Part shown: in pieces, positions 6,802 to 8,490 of the stretch
How positions within the stretch are numbered: position 1 is the first letter of the stretch
Layout: the number at the start of each line of letters is the position of its first letter
NCBI GenBank assembly: GCA_021810815.1
Contig: JAJZHR010000077.1
Coordinates: 1-8,490 of the forward strand
Direction of reading: 5' to 3'
DNA: 8,490 bases
Source of the DNA: Acidobacteriota bacterium
GTDB taxonomy: Bacteria; Acidobacteriota; Terriglobia; Terriglobales; Acidobacteriaceae
Position numbers and translations under genes: made by a program
Notes under the pieces: model-generated
What the model was told of the DNA's origin: nothing
The model's database searches: none
What the model saw: only the letters and a program-made list of their open reading frames with translations

Positions 6802-7638
6802 ATGGGCACCATCATACAGGGCGACAATCTCGCCGCGCTGCGCGAGATGCCAAGCGGATCGGTCGACTTGATTTACATCGACCCGCCCTTCAACACCGGC
6901 AGAACGCAGACCCGTCCGCGCCTGCAAACCATTCGCGACGATGCCAACGGAGACCGCACCGGCTTCAAGGGCCAGCGCTACCGCACCATCAAACTCGGCT
7001 CCTCCAGCTACGCCGACGCCTTCGAGGACTACATCGGCTTCCTGCGTCCGCGCATGACCGAGGCGCACCGCGTGCTGGCCGAGCACGGCTCCTTCTTCTT
7101 CCACATCGACCCGCGCGAGGTCCACTACTGCAAAGTCATGCTGGACGAAATCTTCGGCCGCGAATGCTTCCAGAACGAAATCATCTGGGCCTACGACTAC
7201 GGTGCGCGCGCCAAAAAACGCTGGCCCGCCAAGCACGACAACATCCTCTGGTACTCAAAGCACCCCGAGATCTACACCTTCAACCTGGACGAGTGCGACC
7301 GCATCCCCTACATGGCTCCCGGTCTGGTCGGCGAAACCAAAGCCGCCCTCGGCAAGACGCCAACCGACGTCTGGTGGCACACCATCGTCCCCACCAATGG
7401 CAAGGAGCGCACCGGCTATGCGACGCAAAAACCCCTCGGCCTCATCGAACGCATCGTGAAGGTGCATTCCAACCCGGGCGATCTGCTGCTGGATTTCTTC
7501 GCAGGAAGCGGAACCCTCGGCGAGGCCGCAGCAAGGAATGAGCGGGATTTTGTTCTCGTGGACAGCAATCCCGAAGCTGTTGCAACCATGAAAAAGCGGC
7601 TCGCAAAATACGAGCCGCTCCACAATTCTCTGAACTAA
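6802..7638 (+). CDS. Solitary site-specific DNA methyltransferase, beta class (N6-adenine or N4-cytosine)
   Basis: A 278-residue SAM-dependent DNA base methyltransferase. The catalytic motif IV, IDPPFNTG (26-33), precedes the SAM-binding motif I, DFFAGSG (231-237), with motif X-like TGYATQKPLGLIERIV (204-219) between them; this order defines the beta class (as in CcrM and M.PvuII). The segment YDYGARAKKRWPAKHDNILWY (131-151) and WWHTIVPTNGKERTGY (191-206) bracket the short putative target-recognition region. The variant ATQKP replaces the commoner PTQKP. ATG at 6802 has AGGGGGA (6789-6795) with 6-nt spacing; GTG at 6778 lacks a ribosome site. No restriction endonuclease or specificity gene is adjacent, so it looks like an orphan enzyme for regulation or genome marking. 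From memory it resembles a family also found in actinobacteria. Specificity cannot be read from sequence. It is convergent with atpC, 28 bp apart. Confidence 0.92.
   Translation: MGTIIQGDNLAALREMPSGSVDLIYIDPPFNTGRTQTRPRLQTIRDDANGDRTGFKGQRYRTIKLGSSSYADAFEDYIGFLRPRMTEAHRVLAEHGSFFFHIDPREVHYCKVMLDEIFGRECFQNEIIWAYDYGARAKKRWPAKHDNILWYSKHPEIYTFNLDECDRIPYMAPGLVGETKAALGKTPTDVWWHTIVPTNGKERTGYATQKPLGLIERIVKVHSNPGDLLLDFFAGSGTLGEAAARNERDFVLVDSNPEAVATMKKRLAKYEPLHNSLN
7591..7619 (-). terminator. Intrinsic terminator of the atp operon, inside the methyltransferase 3' end
   Basis: Minus-strand arms AGCGGCTCG (7619-7611) and CGAGCCGCT (7603-7595) form a perfect 9-bp GC-rich stem with a 7-nt loop. The second arm runs directly into a T run, five T in all at 7595-7591. 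This begins 47 nt past the atpC stop, as expected for the operon end. The same bases encode residues 265-273 (KKRLAKYEP) of the convergent methyltransferase. Read in the plus direction the stem has no U-run, so it should act mainly on the atp transcript. Confidence 0.8.
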
Positions 7639-7666
7639 AAAGCCGTCCGAAATCTATCAAGTATCG

Positions 7667-8092
7667 TTAGTGCTTGGCGCCAGCCGCGTCCAGCTCCGCC
7701 TGCGCCTCGTTGATGAGGATGTTGGCCTCGTCATACTTCGCGCCATCGTCCCCCGCGTCCTTCCACATCTCATGGCCGCGGTCCAGCTCCTGGTAGGCCA
7801 GAACCGTGTCGATCTTGTCCGGCGTCATGGCAATCTCGGCCAGGATCGTCACCCGCTCCGGCAGCACTTCCACAAAGCCCTGCGAAACGAAGTACACCTG
7901 GCCGGCGTTGCTGCCGCCGTGCAGCACCACGTTGCCCGAGCCAAGCTCGTCCAGCAGCGGCGCATGTCCCGCGAGCACGTCGATGAATCCCGTGCGCGTC
8001 GGAATCTCCACCGAGTCCGCCGTCCCGTCCACCAGAATGCTGTCCGGGGTCACCAGACGCACCCGCAACGTGTTGTTCCCTGCCTCTGCCAT
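7667..8092 (-). CDS. atpC: F1F0 ATP synthase subunit epsilon
   Basis: A 141-residue F1 central-stalk subunit that joins gamma to the c-ring and can inhibit ATP hydrolysis. The N-terminal beta-sandwich (about 8-88) carries the family pattern LVTPDSILVDGTADSVEIPTR and GFIDVLAGHAPLL. The C-terminal helical hairpin (about 92-138) is Ala/Glu/Asp rich. ATG at 8092 gives the usual MAEA start. An in-frame TTG at 8101 would add three residues (MVL), with a GGAAG 4 nt before it. Neither start has an ideal ribosome site, because the upstream sequence is the AGCT-heptad array. It is last in the atp operon, following atpD after an unusually long 161-bp gap, and is followed by the intrinsic terminator. Confidence 0.94.
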   Translation of the reverse strand: MAEAGNNTLRVRLVTPDSILVDGTADSVEIPTRTGFIDVLAGHAPLLDELGSGNVVLHGGSNAGQVYFVSQGFVEVLPERVTILAEIAMTPDKIDTVLAYQELDRGHEMWKDAGDDGAKYDEANILINEAQAELDAAGAKH

Positions 8093-8103
8093 AAGAACCA
8101 ATC

Positions 8104-8138
8104 AGCTTCCAGCTTGTAGCTCCTAGCTTTTAGCTAAG
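8104..8138. repeat. Array of five AGCTnnn heptads (left arm)
   Basis: Five contiguous 7-bp units begin with AGCT: AGCTTCC, AGCTTGT, AGCTCCT, AGCTTTT and AGCTAAG. They end 12 bp from the atpC ATG. This is the left arm of an inverted repeat: 8110-8135 matches the complement of 8225-8250 at 23 of 26 positions. The last heptad as transcribed (GGAAGCT) supplies the only Shine-Dalgarno-like bases near atpC. Confidence 0.85.
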
Positions 8139-8217
8139 AGGCAAAGCCTTTCTCTCGAGTTCCGTTTCCTGCCACTCTCGCCAAACGGCTGAACTACCTG
8201 CGTAGCGCCTCGGCTTG

Positions 8218-8252
8218 AGCTAACAGCTAAAAGCTAGAAGCTAATAGCTGCC
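8218..8252. repeat. Array of five AGCTnnn heptads (right arm)
   Basis: Five contiguous units: AGCTAAC, AGCTAAA, AGCTAGA, AGCTAAT and AGCTGCC. The array abuts the atpD stop codon (8256-8254). A 13-bp core, AGCTAAAAGCTAG (8225-8237), is perfectly complementary to 8123-8135 of the left arm. The 79 bp between the arrays (8139-8217) contain no ORF, only a minor AGGC-AAA-GCCT hairpin (8139-8149). Confidence 0.85.
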
Positions 8253-8253
8253 C

Positions 8254-8490
8254 CTAAGCCGTCTGCTTCAGCTTCTCCGCCGCCGCCAGAACGTCTTCAA
8301 TGCCGCCCTTCAGATAGAACGCCTGCTCCGGAATATCATCGTGCTTGCCTTCGATGATCTCCTTGAAGCTGCGCACCGTGTCCGCGATCTTGACGTACGC
8401 TCCGGGAATGCCGGTGAAGATTTCCGCCACGTGGAACGGCTGCGAAAGGAAGCGCTGCACCTTGCGCGCGCGCGCCACGGTGATCTTGTC
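8254..8490 (-). CDS. atpD: F1F0 ATP synthase subunit beta, C-terminal fragment (cut by window edge)
   Basis: The last 78 residues of the catalytic F1 beta subunit; the 5' part lies beyond base 8490. It reads DKITVARARKVQRFLSQPF, then HVAEIFTGIPGAYV and PEQAFYLKGGIEDVL, closely matching the helical C-terminal domain of bacterial AtpD around the DELSEED-to-end region. The frame is open to the window edge. The GTG at 8478 is an internal valine codon within the conserved TVARARK segment, not a start. The stop is TAG, one base from the heptad array. It is transcribed ahead of atpC. Confidence 0.95.
   Translation of the reverse strand, partial: DKITVARARKVQRFLSQPFHVAEIFTGIPGAYVKIADTVRSFKEIIEGKHDDIPEQAFYLKGGIEDVLAAAEKLKQTA

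Noticed and set aside
7595..7619. Terminator for the methyltransferase transcript
   Set aside because: In the plus direction the stem lies inside the coding sequence and is not followed by a T run; only the minus direction fits.
8104..8252. CRISPR array or classical IS element for the AGCT repeats
   Set aside because: The units are 7 bp and contiguous, with no spacers of 25-40 bp, no transposase and no clear target-site duplication at the ends.
8254..8478. Separate 74-residue gene starting at GTG 8478
   Set aside because: The frame continues to the window edge and the GTG is a valine in the conserved AtpD C-terminal segment.

Overview
The window is a GC-rich bacterial chromosome segment of ordinary housekeeping and accessory genes. 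The likely source is Acidobacteriota (Terriglobia-like). This is inferred from protein style, GC content and an intergenic AGCT-heptad repeat that I associate with that group; I could not verify it by a search. There is no phage, IS element, CRISPR array or plasmid signature.

Layout, left to right. A tRNA-Leu(CAA) gene with an encoded CCA end (20-106, minus) is followed by a tight hairpin. Next comes a two-gene tripartite-efflux unit on the minus strand: a lipoprotein membrane-fusion protein (3429-4538) transcribed first, then a 1050-residue RND pump (154-3306) that begins with TTG. No outer-membrane channel gene is present. A 275-bp spacer (4539-4813) with several dyads separates this unit from an upstream minus-strand pair: a PP2C-type phosphatase (5714-6541) followed by a 3-hydroxyacyl-CoA dehydrogenase (4814-5665). 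A divergent region (6542-6801) carries two pairs of short direct repeats and leads rightward into a solitary beta-class DNA methyltransferase (6802-7638, plus). The methyltransferase runs convergently into the end of the ATP synthase operon: atpC (7667-8092) and the 3' end of atpD (8254-8490), both minus.

How it fits together. The fusion protein and RND pump form the inner-membrane and periplasmic parts of an HAE1-type drug/solute exporter and need a TolC/OprM-like channel encoded elsewhere. The dehydrogenase belongs to beta-oxidation or butanoyl-CoA/PHB-type metabolism. The phosphatase probably reverses Ser/Thr phosphorylation by a kinase not encoded here. atpD and atpC encode F1 subunits beta and epsilon.

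The most unusual signals are non-coding. First, the atpD-atpC gap is filled almost exactly by two arrays of five AGCTnnn heptads facing each other as an inverted repeat. Second, an intrinsic terminator for the atp operon lies inside the convergent methyltransferase coding sequence. Third, paired direct repeats sit just upstream of the orphan methyltransferase. I see no convincing new multi-gene defence or metabolic system.
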